Of a stretch of DNA of 64,000 bases, positions 8,424 to 16,966 are shown piece by piece. The translations under genes were made by a program, and so were the position numbers. Location: NCBI RefSeq assembly GCF_003590715.1, contig NZ_QQVY01000002.1:116460-180459 (forward strand). Reading direction: 5' to 3'. Origin of the DNA: Paracoccus sp. JM45. Its GTDB lineage: Bacteria > Pseudomonadota > Alphaproteobacteria > Rhodobacterales > Rhodobacteraceae. The notes beneath the pieces were generated by a model. It made no database searches. It saw nothing but the letters and a program-made list of their open reading frames with translations, and had not been told where the DNA came from. How positions within the stretch are numbered: position 1 is the first letter of the stretch; every line of letters begins with the position of its first letter.

Positions 8424-9576
8424 GGGCAAGGCGGTACTGGATCACATCTGTCCGGCCAACCTCGAAAGATGCCGCACAGGCTGCCAAATAGAACCGCCAG
8501 ACGCGGATAAAAGCATCATCGAACCCAAGGGTGCGGATTTCCGGCAAAGCGGCGTCAAACCGCACCAGCCATTCGCGCAAAGTGCGGGCATAGTCGCGGC
8601 CAAAGCCGAAGCTGTCTTCGACCCGCAGACCGGCGCGGGCGGCCTCGGCCTGAAAACGCGTGGGCGAGGGCAGCATGCCGCCGGGGAAGATAAAGCTGCG
8701 GATCATGTCCGGCCCGCTGCGATAACGGTCGAAGTAGCGGTCGGCGACAGTGATTGTCTGGATCATCGCCCGGCCCTTGTCGGCCAGCACATTCCCCAGC
8801 TTGCCGAAATAGACCGGCCAGAATTTCTCACCCACGGCCTCGAACATCTCGATCGAGACGACATGGTCGTATTTGCCAGCCTCGTCGCGGTAATCCTGCA
8901 GGGCGATATCGGCACCCTGCCCCAGACGGTTGCGGGCATATTCTGCCTGTTCGACCGACAGGGTCAGGCCCTTGGGCGCGAAATCACCCCGCGCCATGGC
9001 CCGTTCGGCAAAGCCGCCCCAGCCGCATCCGACCTCTAGCAACCTGCCCGAATTGCCTGACAGATTGTCGATGATACGGTCGTATTTGCGGTGCTGGGCC
9101 GCCATCAGATCATCACCCGGCGCATAGATGCCCGAGCTGTAGGTCATGCTGTCATCCAGCCACAGACGATAGAATTCATTGCCCAGATCGTAATGCGCCT
9201 GAATGTTGCGACGCGATCCGGCCTTGGTATTGCGGTTGAAGAAATACAGCGCCTTGGCCGCCATCGCCTGCAACCGGTTGCCATAGATATAGCGGTCCAG
9301 CACATCCTCGTTCAGCAGGGCAACGGTCAGCAGGGCTTCCAGATCGGGGGTGTCGCACCAACCGTCGCGGTAAGCCTCGGTCATGCCGATATCGCCCTTG
9401 GCCGCCAATGCGGGCACCATGCGCCAATCGTGGATGATCAACTGCGCATCAGGGCCGGGTTCCTTGCCGCCAAAGGCATGGATCGCCCCGTCAGGCGTGG
9501 TGATGGTCAGCGTGCCGCGTTCGATACGCTCGGCGGTTTCCAGAAACTGGCGTGACAGTCGTCCTTGCAGCAGCAT
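8416..9576 (-). CDS. Cyclopropane-fatty-acid-synthase-like SAM methyltransferase
   Basis: 386 residues. The family signature starts at NIQAHYDLGNEFYRLWLDDS (~140-159), the SAM-binding motif is LEVGCGWGGFA (~197-207), and IEMFEAVGEKFW and FIFPGGMLPS follow. It would methylate unsaturated acyl chains in membrane phospholipids, giving cyclopropane or, as shown for some Rhodobacter relatives, methylated and furan fatty acids. Which product applies cannot be read from sequence. The ATG at 9576 has only a distant GGGG stretch upstream, so the exact start is moderately sure. It lies between DUF1365 (21-base gap) and the transporter. Confidence 0.92.
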   Translation of the reverse strand: MLLQGRLSRQFLETAERIERGTLTITTPDGAIHAFGGKEPGPDAQLIIHDWRMVPALAAKGDIGMTEAYRDGWCDTPDLEALLTVALLNEDVLDRYIYGNRLQAMAAKALYFFNRNTKAGSRRNIQAHYDLGNEFYRLWLDDSMTYSSGIYAPGDDLMAAQHRKYDRIIDNLSGNSGRLLEVGCGWGGFAERAMARGDFAPKGLTLSVEQAEYARNRLGQGADIALQDYRDEAGKYDHVVSIEMFEAVGEKFWPVYFGKLGNVLADKGRAMIQTITVADRYFDRYRSGPDMIRSFIFPGGMLPSPTRFQAEAARAGLRVEDSFGFGRDYARTLREWLVRFDAALPEIRTLGFDDAFIRVWRFYLAACAASFEVGRTDVIQYRLAHA

Positions 9577-9597
9577 CGTAATTCGTCATCCCCTGTC

Positions 9598-10395
9598 TTA
9601 TGATCCCTTGCCACGATCCAGCGTGGCCGCGTCTGAGGCCTTGACGGCCTTCTGCACGGGCTTTTTCAAATAACGGACGCCGCGCCCGAAAAGTTGCGCG
9701 GCCTGCCAATGGATCAGCGCCATGATCCGCTGTGCCTGAAACGGGTGGCGCAGGGCGGCAGCGCGGACGGCGCGCGGCGTCATCGGTCGCATCGGTCCCA
9801 CCATCGAGGTCCCCAGCTTGACTGCCCCATCCGCGCCGATCCAGTCGACCCAAGCGCCGAAGCGGTCCGGCCCTGCGTCAAAGCGGAAGACATAGCGCCC
9901 CGACCGCGGCAGAAAGGGTGAAACATGGAACAGCTTGTCACCCGTCAGGCGGTCACTGCTGTCGATCACGCCCAGATCGGAGCGGTGGCACAGATACAGA
10001 TGGCGTTCGCCAAAGGTGTTCGACACCTCGGCCAGCACGGCATGCAGATCGCCCGCATCATCGCGGCACAGCCAGAAGCTGACCGGATTGAAGCCATAAC
10101 CCGATGTCCGTGGCGTCGTGACCAGCGTGACATTGCAGGCATCAGACAGGCCCGCAGGTTCCAGCAAGCCCATGATGAAGGCTTGCAGTGACGATCCGTC
10201 GCGCGCGCCGAAATCACGGCGGCGCAATTGCCACGGGGATGCGCGATCCACCACGATGGGCAGATCGCCCGCATCAAAACCGGTCACCGGCACAGCCAGA
10301 TAGGTCGCATCATAGCGGAAATCACGCGCCACATCGCCCCGCCGGCCATGCCAGATGCGGGTTTTGATCAATGCGGCGTTCCGCGTTCGGGTCAT
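9598..10395 (-). CDS. DUF1365 family protein
   Basis: 265 residues. Family features include the basic N-terminus RTRIWHGRRG, SGYGFNPVSFWLCRD (~105-119), VLAEVSNTFGERH and FHVSPFLPR. DUF1365 is almost always coded beside a flavin amine-oxidase-like protein and a CFA-synthase-like methyltransferase, as here, and is thought to act in modification of membrane fatty acids; its chemistry is not established to my knowledge. The ATG at 10395 overlaps the stop of the flavoprotein gene (ATGA), which fixes the start. Confidence 0.92.
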   Translation of the reverse strand: MTRTRNAALIKTRIWHGRRGDVARDFRYDATYLAVPVTGFDAGDLPIVVDRASPWQLRRRDFGARDGSSLQAFIMGLLEPAGLSDACNVTLVTTPRTSGYGFNPVSFWLCRDDAGDLHAVLAEVSNTFGERHLYLCHRSDLGVIDSSDRLTGDKLFHVSPFLPRSGRYVFRFDAGPDRFGAWVDWIGADGAVKLGTSMVGPMRPMTPRAVRAAALRHPFQAQRIMALIHWQAAQLFGRGVRYLKKPVQKAVKASDAATLDRGKGS

Positions 10396-11714
10396 GCAGC
10401 CTGCGCCTCCTTGGCCCATGGGTCCTGGCCAAGCGGCCATTCGATTCCCATAGCCTGCGCCACACGCAGGGCCGACAGCAAGCCGTCTTCGTGAAAGCCA
10501 TAGCGCGTCCAAGCACCCGCGTAATAGACCCCGCCCCGCCCTTGAATCGACGGCAAGCGCCGCTGTGCTGCCATCGCGGCATCGTCGAATTGCGGATGGG
10601 CCAGCATCGCCTGATCGTGGATGTCGCGCGGTTCGAATTCCGGATTCAGCGTCACAATCAACGGCTTGGGCGTGTCCAAATTCTGCAGGCGGTTCATCCA
10701 GTATGACAGGCTGATCGGCTGGTCCGGCACGGGGCGGCGTTCCTGCGTGATGTAATTCCACGATGCCCATGCCGCCTTGCGACGCGGCATCAGGCGTTCA
10801 TCCGAATGCAGCACCATGCGGTTGGGTTGAGTGCGGAAGCTGCCCAGAATGGCGCGTTCCTGTGCATCGGGATGATCCAGCATCGCAAAGCTTTGCGGGG
10901 CATGGGTCGCAAAGACGACGCGGTCGAAGTCTTCGGCACCTTTGGGGGTAACGACCGTCACGCCATGTCCTTTGCGGATAACTTTGAAGACAGGTGCCCC
11001 CAACCGAACCTGCCCGCGCAGGCTGGCGATGATGGCCTGCACATAGGACCGCGACCCGCCCGTCACCGTCAGCCAGTCGGGTTGGCCGCTGACAGACAGC
11101 AGCCCATGATTGTCGAAAAAGCGCACGAAACTGGCAGCGGGGAAATCCAGCATATCGCCCGAAGGCGTCGACCAGATCGCGCCGGAAATCGGCTGCAAGA
11201 ACATCTCGCGGAAGTCGCGGCCAAGGCGCAGTTTTGCCAGCATCTGCCCCAGCGTCAGGCCACTGTCCTGAAAATCATGTGCCTGACGGAAAAATCGCAG
11301 GATATCGCGCAGCATCAGCAAATGGCGCGGGTCCAAGGCGCGGATCTTCTGGGCAAACAATGCCGCAGTGGTCGCGGTGCCATATTCATAGCGCCCCCCG
11401 CCAAAACTGGCGGAAAACGTCATATCCGACGGCTCCAGCCCGACGCCCAGATGTTCCAGCATCGGAATGAACAGCGGATAGGTGCGGCGGTTGCAGACGA
11501 TAAAACCGGTATCGACAGGTGTGCCCAGGGCATCGACCGTACGTGCGTGACCACCGGGGCGGGTTTCCGCCTCGAACACCGTTACATCGTGGTGTTTGTC
11601 CAGCAACCAAGCGGTGCCAAGCCCCGATATTCCACCGCCAATCACCGCAATGCGGGCACGCGGGCCGGGCGCTGTCATCTGGGGCACGGGGGGAAATCGG
11701 GATAGGTCGGTCAC
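10392..11714 (-). CDS. NAD(P)/FAD-dependent oxidoreductase (flavin amine oxidase-like)
   Basis: 440 residues from a GTG at 11714, chosen because AGGAGA lies 7 bases upstream; an ATG at 11735 and one inside the gene are the alternatives. The dinucleotide-binding loop is AVIGGGISGLGTAWLL, followed by VFEAETRPGGHART, the FAD motif of amine-oxidase/desaturase-like enzymes. GGRYEYGT, SGDMLDFPAASFVRFFDN and YYAGAWTRYGFHEDG are further conserved segments. First gene of the seven-gene operon. Relatives in Rhodobacter are linked to acyl-chain desaturation in furan fatty acid synthesis. Confidence 0.9.
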   Translation of the reverse strand: MTDLSRFPPVPQMTAPGPRARIAVIGGGISGLGTAWLLDKHHDVTVFEAETRPGGHARTVDALGTPVDTGFIVCNRRTYPLFIPMLEHLGVGLEPSDMTFSASFGGGRYEYGTATTAALFAQKIRALDPRHLLMLRDILRFFRQAHDFQDSGLTLGQMLAKLRLGRDFREMFLQPISGAIWSTPSGDMLDFPAASFVRFFDNHGLLSVSGQPDWLTVTGGSRSYVQAIIASLRGQVRLGAPVFKVIRKGHGVTVVTPKGAEDFDRVVFATHAPQSFAMLDHPDAQERAILGSFRTQPNRMVLHSDERLMPRRKAAWASWNYITQERRPVPDQPISLSYWMNRLQNLDTPKPLIVTLNPEFEPRDIHDQAMLAHPQFDDAAMAAQRRLPSIQGRGGVYYAGAWTRYGFHEDGLLSALRVAQAMGIEWPLGQDPWAKEAQAA

Positions 11715-11825
11715 GGGTCTGTCTCCTGCTGTCATTGCCAAGACACGGACGTGGCCGGGGAAAGTTGCACCCCCCGATTTCGACGGGGCACAGGGTGGAA
11801 TGTCAATCTCGATCACAAGGGATGC

Positions 11826-11854
11826 TTGAAAGCAGGCGACCGATGTCGTGTTAT
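11826..11854 (+). promoter_or_regulatory. Predicted promoter of the LacI-type regulator
   Basis: TTGAAA (11826-11831), 17-base spacer, TGTTAT (11849-11854). The -10 region runs into a partly symmetric stretch with two TGCA tetramers (11851-11871), which could be an autoregulatory site. The divergent flavoprotein gene must be transcribed from the same 207-base gap, but I see no strong promoter for it. Confidence 0.4.
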
Positions 11855-11921
11855 GCAATGCTCTGCACTAACGTGGCAGGATAAGAATGCGGCATCGCGT
11901 CGCGGCAGGATACGCAGGACG

Positions 11922-12944
11922 ATGACGCTGAAAGAATTCGCCAAGCTTGTGGGCATGTCCCAGACCACCGTCAGCCGCGCGCTGAACGGCCACCCCGAGG
12001 TGAACGAGAAGACCCGCGCACGCCTGATCGAGGCTGCCCGCCAGCATGGCTATGCCGCCAATGCCCATGCACAGTTTCTGGCAACCGGTCATGCCAGCAT
12101 CATCGGCTGCGTCATCCCCGTCACCGGCCGGTCCGAGATTGTGAACCCGATCTATGCCGATTTTCTGGCCGGCGCGGGCGAGGAATGTTCCGCCCGCCGT
12201 TTCGACATCAACCTCAGCATGGTGGCCGATGACGAACAGGCGCAGGCCTATCGCCGTTTGAAATCCAAAGGGCTGATCGGCGGGGTGATCGTCCAGTTTC
12301 CCCGCCATGACGACAGCAGGCCCGCGCTGCTGGACAGTATCGGCCTGCCCTATGTCGTGCATGGTCGCGTGACGGGGCATGACGCCCCCTATTCATGGGT
12401 CGATGTGAACAACCAGCGCGCCTTTGAACGCGCCACCGGCTTTTTGCTGCAACTGGGCCATCGTCGCATCGCCCTGTTGAACGGGATCGAGGATTTTGAT
12501 TTTGCCCATCGCCGTCGCCAAGGGTATCTGACGGCCCTGCGCGATGCGGGCCTGTCCACCGACCCTGCGTTGATGGCGTCCCGCGAAATGACGGCGGCCT
12601 ATGGCTATGGTCAGGCGCTGCGGTTGCTGGACATGCCCGATCCGCCGACCGCGATCCTGTGTTCGGCCACCACCATCGCCACCGGCATCCGCCAAGCGGT
12701 CGAGGAATGCGGCCTGACGCTTGGCGTCGATCTGTCGGTGGTCACTTTCGACGATGACCTGTCCTATTATGCCAACCGCGACACGGTGCCGTTCTTTACG
12801 GCCATGCGGTCAGGGGTGAGGATGGCGGGGCGGCTTTGCGCGCAACGGCTGATCGAGCGTATAGGGCCCAGAAACGCCCCCGCCACGCAGGACCTGCTGG
12901 AGGCGGAACTGGTTGTCGGACGCTCTACCGCGCCACCACGCTAA
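11922..12944 (+). CDS. LacI family transcriptional regulator, orphan
   Basis: 340 residues. The N-terminal helix-turn-helix reads LKEFAKLVGMSQTTVSRALNG, followed by the hinge and a periplasmic-binding-protein-like effector domain (about 60-335). Start ATG at 11922 with CAGGA 7 bases upstream; the longer upstream reading frame has no family resemblance. No sugar transporter or catabolic gene is adjacent, so its effector cannot be inferred locally. One possible target in the window is the CG-centred operator at 42832-42843 between glgB and the alpha-glucosidase, but that is speculation. Its TAA overlaps the stop of the convergent gene by 3 bases. Confidence 0.9.
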   Translation: MTLKEFAKLVGMSQTTVSRALNGHPEVNEKTRARLIEAARQHGYAANAHAQFLATGHASIIGCVIPVTGRSEIVNPIYADFLAGAGEECSARRFDINLSMVADDEQAQAYRRLKSKGLIGGVIVQFPRHDDSRPALLDSIGLPYVVHGRVTGHDAPYSWVDVNNQRAFERATGFLLQLGHRRIALLNGIEDFDFAHRRRQGYLTALRDAGLSTDPALMASREMTAAYGYGQALRLLDMPDPPTAILCSATTIATGIRQAVEECGLTLGVDLSVVTFDDDLSYYANRDTVPFFTAMRSGVRMAGRLCAQRLIERIGPRNAPATQDLLEAELVVGRSTAPPR

Positions 12945-13804
12945 GCGCCGGACAGCACCTGCGCTGCGGCCTGCTGCAGGGTGGCTTCATGACCGGTGCC
13001 AAGGATCTGGCCCTCGCCTTTAAGGTCAGTGATGCGCGGGTCGGGACGAAACAGCGGCATCAGCGCATCGCTGTCATCCAGCCGCCTCAGGGCGCGGGCC
13101 AGCACGGTAACCTGCGCCTGATCCATACAGTCAAAGCCAGCGGCATTGCGCAATTGCGCCCCGATGATCGAAGGATAGACCTCGGCCAGAACGACATCGG
13201 CGGGCTGCCAATCCTCGAATGGCCAGACGCTGGCACCGGGGCGGTCGCGCAGGCGGGCTAGCCAAGGGATGCCGGTCAGGCTCTGCGCACCGACACAGCC
13301 CGCCCCCGCCAGTTGGAAGGGCGATTTGGGGCGCGCGACGGTGATCGCGGTTTCGGTGATGCGATGCGGTGGCAGATCATGGGCCAGTGGCTTCAGGCGG
13401 GGCAGATCGGCAATCTGTTCCTTGCGCCCGTTCCCCCAGAACACCGCGCGGCCCAGCTGCCGGTTCATCTGCGCGGCCACATCGCGGTAATTGCTGGCAT
13501 TCGTGCGGTCATCCTGATGCAGCGCCGCCAGATGGTCCCATATGGCCAATGCCGAAGGATGCCCCGTGATCCGTTCCGCCATGCCAGCGGGATAGCCAAA
13601 AGCAAAATCCACCCCGATCAGCACCCGCTGCCCCGCCTTTTGCGCCGATGACAACCGGCAGCGCAGCAGTTTCCACGCCTGCTGGCGGGTTTCGGGGTTC
13701 ACGGCATCTGCCCGGTCACTGCCGATCCAGATGGAATTCGCGCCCTTGCACGGTTTGCCCGCCGCCGACCAATCGACAATCAGGATCTGGTCAAAGCGCG
13801 GCAA
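12941..13804 (-). CDS. Conserved hypothetical protein, predicted RNase H-like fold
   Basis: About 287 residues from a TTG at 13804 with AAGG 7 bases upstream; an in-frame ATG at 13831 is the alternative. The start (ILIVDWSAAG), a central VLIGVDFAFGYPAG and AEVYPSI near the C-terminal third have acidic residues at strand ends, as in DUF429-like or RNase H-like proteins; I treat this as a fold guess. The gene overlaps the end of mobA by 14 bases and is surely co-transcribed with it, so a role near molybdopterin cofactor handling is possible but unproven. Confidence 0.7.
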   Translation of the reverse strand: MPRFDQILIVDWSAAGKPCKGANSIWIGSDRADAVNPETRQQAWKLLRCRLSSAQKAGQRVLIGVDFAFGYPAGMAERITGHPSALAIWDHLAALHQDDRTNASNYRDVAAQMNRQLGRAVFWGNGRKEQIADLPRLKPLAHDLPPHRITETAITVARPKSPFQLAGAGCVGAQSLTGIPWLARLRDRPGASVWPFEDWQPADVVLAEVYPSIIGAQLRNAAGFDCMDQAQVTVLARALRRLDDSDALMPLFRPDPRITDLKGEGQILGTGHEATLQQAAAQVLSGA

Positions 13805-14396
13805 ATTGCACCTTGGCCTGTGCCAGATCATCGGGGGTATTGATATTGGCAAAGGGGTCAAAGGGCGCTGCGTCCCAGACCGCCTGCCCTGCCTGATGCC
13901 GCGCGGCAAAGCTGCGGACGCGGCCTTCGTTGCGGGCCAGCGTCGCCCGCAGGTCATCACGCAGATTGACCGGCCACAGCCCGAAGGTCGGATGATCACG
14001 GGTTTCCCCTGCATCACGCGTCGCGGCCAGTGCCAGACCATGCGGCTCTTTTGCGCGGTCCAGCCCCGCCACCAGATCGCACGGGAAAAACGGCGTATCA
14101 CCCGCGATGGTCACAACCGAGGATGCACCCAGCCCCGCCGCCCAATCCATTGCCACCAGGACCCCCGCCAAGGGGCCGGGATAATCGGGAAGGCTGTCTG
14201 GCAGGACCGGCAGGCCAAATGCGGCAAAGCGGGCCGGATTGCCATTGGCATTCAAAGCCACCGGACCATCATGTCCGTCCAGACGGTCAAGAATGATCGA
14301 CAGCAGGGGCCGACCGGCAAGGGCCAGCAATGGCTTGTCCTGACCGCCCATACGGGTGGCCCGTCCGCCAGCAAGGATCACAACAGGAATGCTCAT
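13791..14396 (-). CDS. mobA: Molybdenum cofactor guanylyltransferase
   Basis: Joins GMP from GTP to molybdopterin to form the guanine dinucleotide cofactor of DMSO-reductase-family enzymes. 201 residues, normal size. The nucleotidyltransferase motif LAGGRATRMGGQDKPLL is at residues 8-24, with IAGDTPFFP later (metal-binding Asp). The ATG at 14396 has only a weak ribosome binding site (GAAG). Downstream gene overlaps it. Confidence 0.93.
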   Translation of the reverse strand: MSIPVVILAGGRATRMGGQDKPLLALAGRPLLSIILDRLDGHDGPVALNANGNPARFAAFGLPVLPDSLPDYPGPLAGVLVAMDWAAGLGASSVVTIAGDTPFFPCDLVAGLDRAKEPHGLALAATRDAGETRDHPTFGLWPVNLRDDLRATLARNEGRVRSFAARHQAGQAVWDAAPFDPFANINTPDDLAQAKVQFAAL

Positions 14397-14459
14397 CGGC
14401 AGAACTTCGCGTGGGATGGCACGCGCAGCAAGGGTAAATCCGTTCCGGCCCCCCTATTC

Positions 14460-14487
14460 TTGACATCTTTAGTATGGTTACGTTAAT
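14460..14487 (+). promoter_or_regulatory. Predicted promoter of the exbB-exbD-exbD-tonB operon
   Basis: A perfect TTGACA at 14460-14465, 16-base spacer and GTTAAT at 14482-14487. The spacer and flanks are AT-rich (TCTTTAGTATGGTTACG) against a GC-rich background, as expected for an iron-regulated promoter, but no canonical Fur, RirA or Irr box was identified. Confidence 0.45.
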
Positions 14488-14565
14488 CCGACATCAATCC
14501 TGACCATTTCAGGCAGAAATTGCAGATTGCGGACGGCAGCGCCGCCAGGCCCAAGGAAACACCCC

Positions 14566-15255
14566 ATGAACGAACTTGGCAAGATAATGGCATCCCTGAC
14601 GCAAATCCCGCTTTTTGCGATGATCCGCGACGGCGGCTGGACGATGTGGCTGATTGCGGCCCTGTCGGTCATCCTGCTGGCGGTGATCTTGTGGAAGGTC
14701 CTGTCACTGTGGCGTCTGGGCGTCTGGGGCGGTAGCCATTCGCGGCGCGCGCTGGAACTCTGGGCAAGGGGCGACCGCCGTGGGGCGATCGAACAGGTGC
14801 GCGGGCGTCCCTCGGCGCGGGCACGGGTGGCGCAGGCCGCCATCGGCACCTCGCTCGATCCGGCCTTTGACGACAATGCCGCACGTGAGGAAACCGCACG
14901 CGTCGCCCGCCAGACCCTGTACCGGTCGCGCGAAGGTCTGCGCGCATTGGAGCTGATTGCCACCATCGCACCGCTGCTGGGCCTTCTGGGGACGGTGCTT
15001 GGGATGATCTCGGCGTTTCAGGTGCTGCAAACCTCGGGGAATCAGGCCGATCCGTCCGATCTGGCAGGCGGCATCTGGGTCGCGCTGCTGACCACGGCTG
15101 CCGGTATGGCGGTGGCGATTCCCGCAGGCGTCGCGCTGTCGTGGTTCGAAAGCATCAGCGACCGCCTGCAATCCGATCTTGAGGATCTGGCCACCCGCGT
15201 CTTCGTCAAGCGCCAGCCCGCAACCCCCGCCCGTCTGGTCGAGGCTGCGGAATGA
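14566..15255 (+). CDS. exbB: ExbB: MotA/TolQ/ExbB proton channel protein
   Basis: Inner-membrane part of the complex that passes proton-motive force to TonB. 229 residues with three membrane segments (about 25-45, 130-150 and 170-190). The conserved core APLLGLLGTVLGMISAF and the C-terminal AGGIWVALLTTAAGMAVAIPAG are diagnostic. The ATG at 14566 has AAGGA 8 bases upstream. Its TGA overlaps the start of the first exbD gene. Confidence 0.94.
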   Translation: MNELGKIMASLTQIPLFAMIRDGGWTMWLIAALSVILLAVILWKVLSLWRLGVWGGSHSRRALELWARGDRRGAIEQVRGRPSARARVAQAAIGTSLDPAFDDNAAREETARVARQTLYRSREGLRALELIATIAPLLGLLGTVLGMISAFQVLQTSGNQADPSDLAGGIWVALLTTAAGMAVAIPAGVALSWFESISDRLQSDLEDLATRVFVKRQPATPARLVEAAE

Positions 15256-15647
15256 CCCAAGGCGGTTTCGATCTGGGGCCAAGACGCCACCCGCGGCGCA
15301 TGTCGCTGACGCCGATGATCGATGTCGTCTTTCTGCTGCTGATTTTCTTCATGCTGGCATCGCGCTTTGGCACGGATGTTGCCCTGCCCATCGCTGGCGG
15401 GGCCGAGGGTGCCGCCACCGAATGGCAGGGTGTGCCCCGTCTGGTCGATGTCACCCCCGATGACATCCTGCTGAACGGCACAGCCATCGCGCCCGCCGAT
15501 CTGGTCGCTGCCGTCACCCAATTGCTGCCCGAACCTTCGGATGCGGTCATTCTGCGCCCGCGCGACGATGCCGACCTGCAACGTCTGGTCACGGTGATGG
15601 ATGCGCTGCGCGAAGGCGGCATCACCAATATGATTCTGGTGGAGTAG
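15252..15647 (+). CDS. exbD: ExbD-type biopolymer transport protein (first copy)
   Basis: 131 residues with a single N-terminal membrane helix and a periplasmic domain. The helix starts LTPMIDVVFLLLIFFM; Asp24 corresponds to the essential membrane Asp of ExbD (Asp25 in E. coli). Overlaps exbB by 4 bases and is followed 3 bases later by a second exbD-like gene. Confidence 0.93.
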   Translation: MTQGGFDLGPRRHPRRMSLTPMIDVVFLLLIFFMLASRFGTDVALPIAGGAEGAATEWQGVPRLVDVTPDDILLNGTAIAPADLVAAVTQLLPEPSDAVILRPRDDADLQRLVTVMDALREGGITNMILVE

Positions 15648-15650
15648 ACC

Positions 15651-16031
15651 ATGCATATCGACATGCCCCGCCGCAAACCGCCTGGCGAATCGATCATTCC
15701 GATGATCAACGTCGTCTTCCTGCTGCTGATTTTCTTTTTGCTGACAGCACAGATTTCGCCCTCGACCCCGTTTCCGCTGACCCCGCCGGACAGCAGTTCC
15801 GATGAAACGACGCATACGCTGGATGTGCTTTATATTTCAGCCACGGGCGATCTGGCGTGGAACGAGGCGCGGGGCGAAGCCGTCTGGCCGCTGATTGCCG
15901 ATCGTCAGGACAATGCCCCTGTGCAGATCCGCGCCGATGCCACCACCCCCGCCGCCATGCTGGCTGCCCATCTGAAACACCTGCGCAGCGTGACCGACAG
16001 CGGCGCGCAGCTTGTCGTCAATAAGGGCTAG
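15651..16031 (+). CDS. exbD: ExbD-type protein (second copy) lacking the membrane Asp
   Basis: 126 residues. Same layout as the first copy: a short basic N-terminus, a membrane helix (IPMINVVFLLLIFFLL) and a periplasmic domain. At the position of the essential protonatable Asp it has Asn20 (codon AAC). By family knowledge that Asp is required for proton-coupled movement, so this subunit probably cannot carry protons and may form a mixed ExbD dimer with the first copy. Three bases follow its stop before tonB. Confidence 0.9.
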   Translation: MHIDMPRRKPPGESIIPMINVVFLLLIFFLLTAQISPSTPFPLTPPDSSSDETTHTLDVLYISATGDLAWNEARGEAVWPLIADRQDNAPVQIRADATTPAAMLAAHLKHLRSVTDSGAQLVVNKG

Positions 16032-16034
16032 GTC

Positions 16035-16958
16035 ATGTTCTCGCGTCGCACATTGGAAACGGCAGGCTTTTTCACCATCGCGGCGGCGCTGCATGTGTCG
16101 GCGGCGGCATTCCTGCTGCCTGACCAGCTGCAACAGGGCAAGGCTGTGCCTGCCCCTGCCAGCACCCCCGCCACGCTTGCCGCAGGCGGGGTCGAGATGC
16201 AGGCCATGGTCGAGGACTGGGAAACCCCGCCCGAGACCGAAATCGCAACTGAAATGACCCAGCCCCAGGTCGAGACCGCGACCGACGACCTGCCAACGCC
16301 AGAAGACATTGCCCCCCAGATGGCTGCCATGCCCGACATGGCCCCGCCCGAGGCCAGCAATGCCCGCCCCAATCTGCCGCCACCCCCGCCCGCGCCGCGC
16401 ATCGATCCGGCCACGCTGGACCTGCCGGAATTGCAGGAAATGACCCCGCCAGAGATTCTGCCGGACACGGCGCTGGCGGCATCGGAACGCCCCGACCGCA
16501 AACCCGCGCGCCCCAAGCCCCAGCCCGTACGGCAACAACCGGCACGCCAGCAGGCCGCCCCGACGCGCACCGCCGAACCTGCAAGAACACAACCCGCCGC
16601 CCCCCAACGCGCCGGACAGGGTGGTCAAAGCGCCAGATCGAATCAGGGCGGCGGTGGCGGTGGCGTCAGTGCCCAAACCCGCGCCAGCCTGACCCAGCAA
16701 TGGGGCGCCCAGATCAATGCCTGCCTTGCACGCCAATTGTCGCGCGTGACCGGCGCACGCGGCGCACGCGCTGTGATCAATGTCAGGGTGGCGCGCAACG
16801 GTCGGGTGCAGTCAGCCTCGGTTGCGGGGTCGACGGGCAATCCCCGCGTCGATCAGGAGGTGCTGCGCGCCGTCCAGCGCACCCGCAGCTGCCCTGCGGC
16901 GCCCGCGCAGCTGACCGACGCCTCTTACGGTTTCCAGCAGCCCTTTACCATCAACTGA
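16035..16958 (+). CDS. tonB: TonB energy transducer
   Basis: 307 residues. An N-terminal signal anchor (about 9-27), a long Pro/Ala/Gln-rich periplasmic spacer (about 35-215, including a run of six Pro and a Gly-rich stretch) and a C-terminal domain with INVRVARNGRVQSASVAGSTG and QQPFTIN. The C-terminal domain has two Cys, CLARQL and RSCPAAP, which could form a disulfide. It would energise an outer-membrane siderophore receptor that is not coded in this window. Confidence 0.9.
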   Translation: MFSRRTLETAGFFTIAAALHVSAAAFLLPDQLQQGKAVPAPASTPATLAAGGVEMQAMVEDWETPPETEIATEMTQPQVETATDDLPTPEDIAPQMAAMPDMAPPEASNARPNLPPPPPAPRIDPATLDLPELQEMTPPEILPDTALAASERPDRKPARPKPQPVRQQPARQQAAPTRTAEPARTQPAAPQRAGQGGQSARSNQGGGGGGVSAQTRASLTQQWGAQINACLARQLSRVTGARGARAVINVRVARNGRVQSASVAGSTGNPRVDQEVLRAVQRTRSCPAAPAQLTDASYGFQQPFTIN

Positions 16959-16966
16959 CCCGCCCG

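Noticed and set aside
11851-11871. TTATGCA...TGCACTAA as a LacI operator
   Set aside because: The two halves are out of register and there is no CG centre; kept only as a note with the promoter.
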